Source: Saturnia japonica (Eukaryota > Arthropoda > Insecta > Lepidoptera > Saturniidae). Taken from it: a stretch of DNA of 64,000 bases. The DNA is taken from assembly GCA_033032175.1 (NCBI GenBank), contig CM065318.1:11656001-11720000 (forward strand). The letters run 5' to 3'. Shown one piece after another: positions 63,608-64,000 of this stretch (the stretch's first letter is position 1; the number at the start of each line of letters is the position of its first letter). The translations under genes and the position numbers were made by a program. Under the pieces are notes generated by a model. That model did not search any database and had not been told where the DNA came from. It saw only the letters and a list, made by a program, of their open reading frames with translations.

Positions 63608-64000
63608 CTACAGTAAGGATTAATAGCCAGTGAACACGAACCCTTAGTTTTCCATCACAATTACATCTTAATATTATGTAAGTTAGCCATCAATGGTAAT
63701 AATGTAAATACATTTTATTAATTAAGTATGTTAATATAACTAAGTGGTTTATTCATATACGTTATGTTAATCAAATTAGGTAACATATAATTTTATTACA
63801 ATAATCAACTTAAGTAAAAATAAATGTTAATTTGTTTAAAATAATGTTTACATATAAACCGACGAATTATATTTATACAATTCAAAATAAATTAAAGTCA
63901 GTAAAATGAATTCACATTATTAACATTGATGGCTAACTTCATCATGTCGTTGATACGAAAGATAAAACTTTTGAAGTTATTTTTGTTTTGTTAGCTGAAG
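63608..64000. other. Kinase intron at right window edge
   Basis: Very AT-rich; I looked on the - strand for the missing first kinase exon (glycine-rich loop) and did not find it. Confidence 0.4.

Noticed and set aside
1..64000. CRISPR arrays, operons, tRNA or rRNA genes
   Set aside because: No regularly spaced direct repeats, no prokaryotic gene packing; the only tRNA-like signals are B-box-like motifs inside the SINE copies.

Overview
The window is nuclear DNA from an insect, almost certainly a moth or butterfly (Lepidoptera). It is AT-rich, its genes are split by GT-AG introns, and it carries dispersed repeats that I recognise as lepidopteran: Bm1-like SINEs, an RTE-type LINE tail and mariner elements. 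There is no bacterial gene organisation, no CRISPR array and no tRNA or rRNA gene that I could support.

Layout. (1) 1-33,826, + strand: the 3' six-sevenths of midasin (MDN1/Rea1), the giant AAA+ ATPase of 60S ribosome assembly. I placed 35 exons (14,500 coding nt): AAA2 to AAA6, the long helical linker, an acidic Asp/Glu-rich tail spread over about eleven small exons, and the C-terminal MIDAS domain. AAA1 and the start lie left of the window. The summed exon length is one base more than a multiple of three, because exon 5 holds one net frameshift. Its introns carry a degenerate mariner, a Harbinger-like MITE, a LINE tail, a long near-perfect inverted repeat and a SINE. (2) 36,852-50,617, - strand: a complete eight-exon phafin gene (PLEKHF, PH plus FYVE domains, 284 aa), tail-to-tail with midasin. 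One intron holds an apparently intact Tc1/mariner-type transposon with DD41D spacing and perfect 32-bp terminal repeats; others hold a Helitron-like repeat family. (3) 50,973-52,236: a mariner relic between the divergent phafin and RNase kappa genes. (4) 52,524-54,320 and 56,436-57,773, + strand: two tandem RNase kappa (RNASEK, V-ATPase-associated) genes with identical intron positions, the second strongly diverged. (5) 57,917-63,607, - strand: five exons of a testis-specific serine/threonine kinase (TSSK-like), lacking the N-terminal exon, tail-to-tail with the second RNASEK gene.

The genes are ordinary cellular genes with unrelated roles (ribosome assembly, endosomal phosphoinositide binding, V-ATPase function, spermatogenic signalling); nothing suggests that they act as one system. 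I found no convincing new biological system. The best leads are the roughly 104-bp-stem hairpin at 30,249-30,492, the midasin frameshift, the RNASEK duplication, the intact DD41D transposon, and several MITEs with clear target-site duplications. All exon borders are my reading of splice sites and frame continuity; family names rest on remembered homologues, not on a database search.
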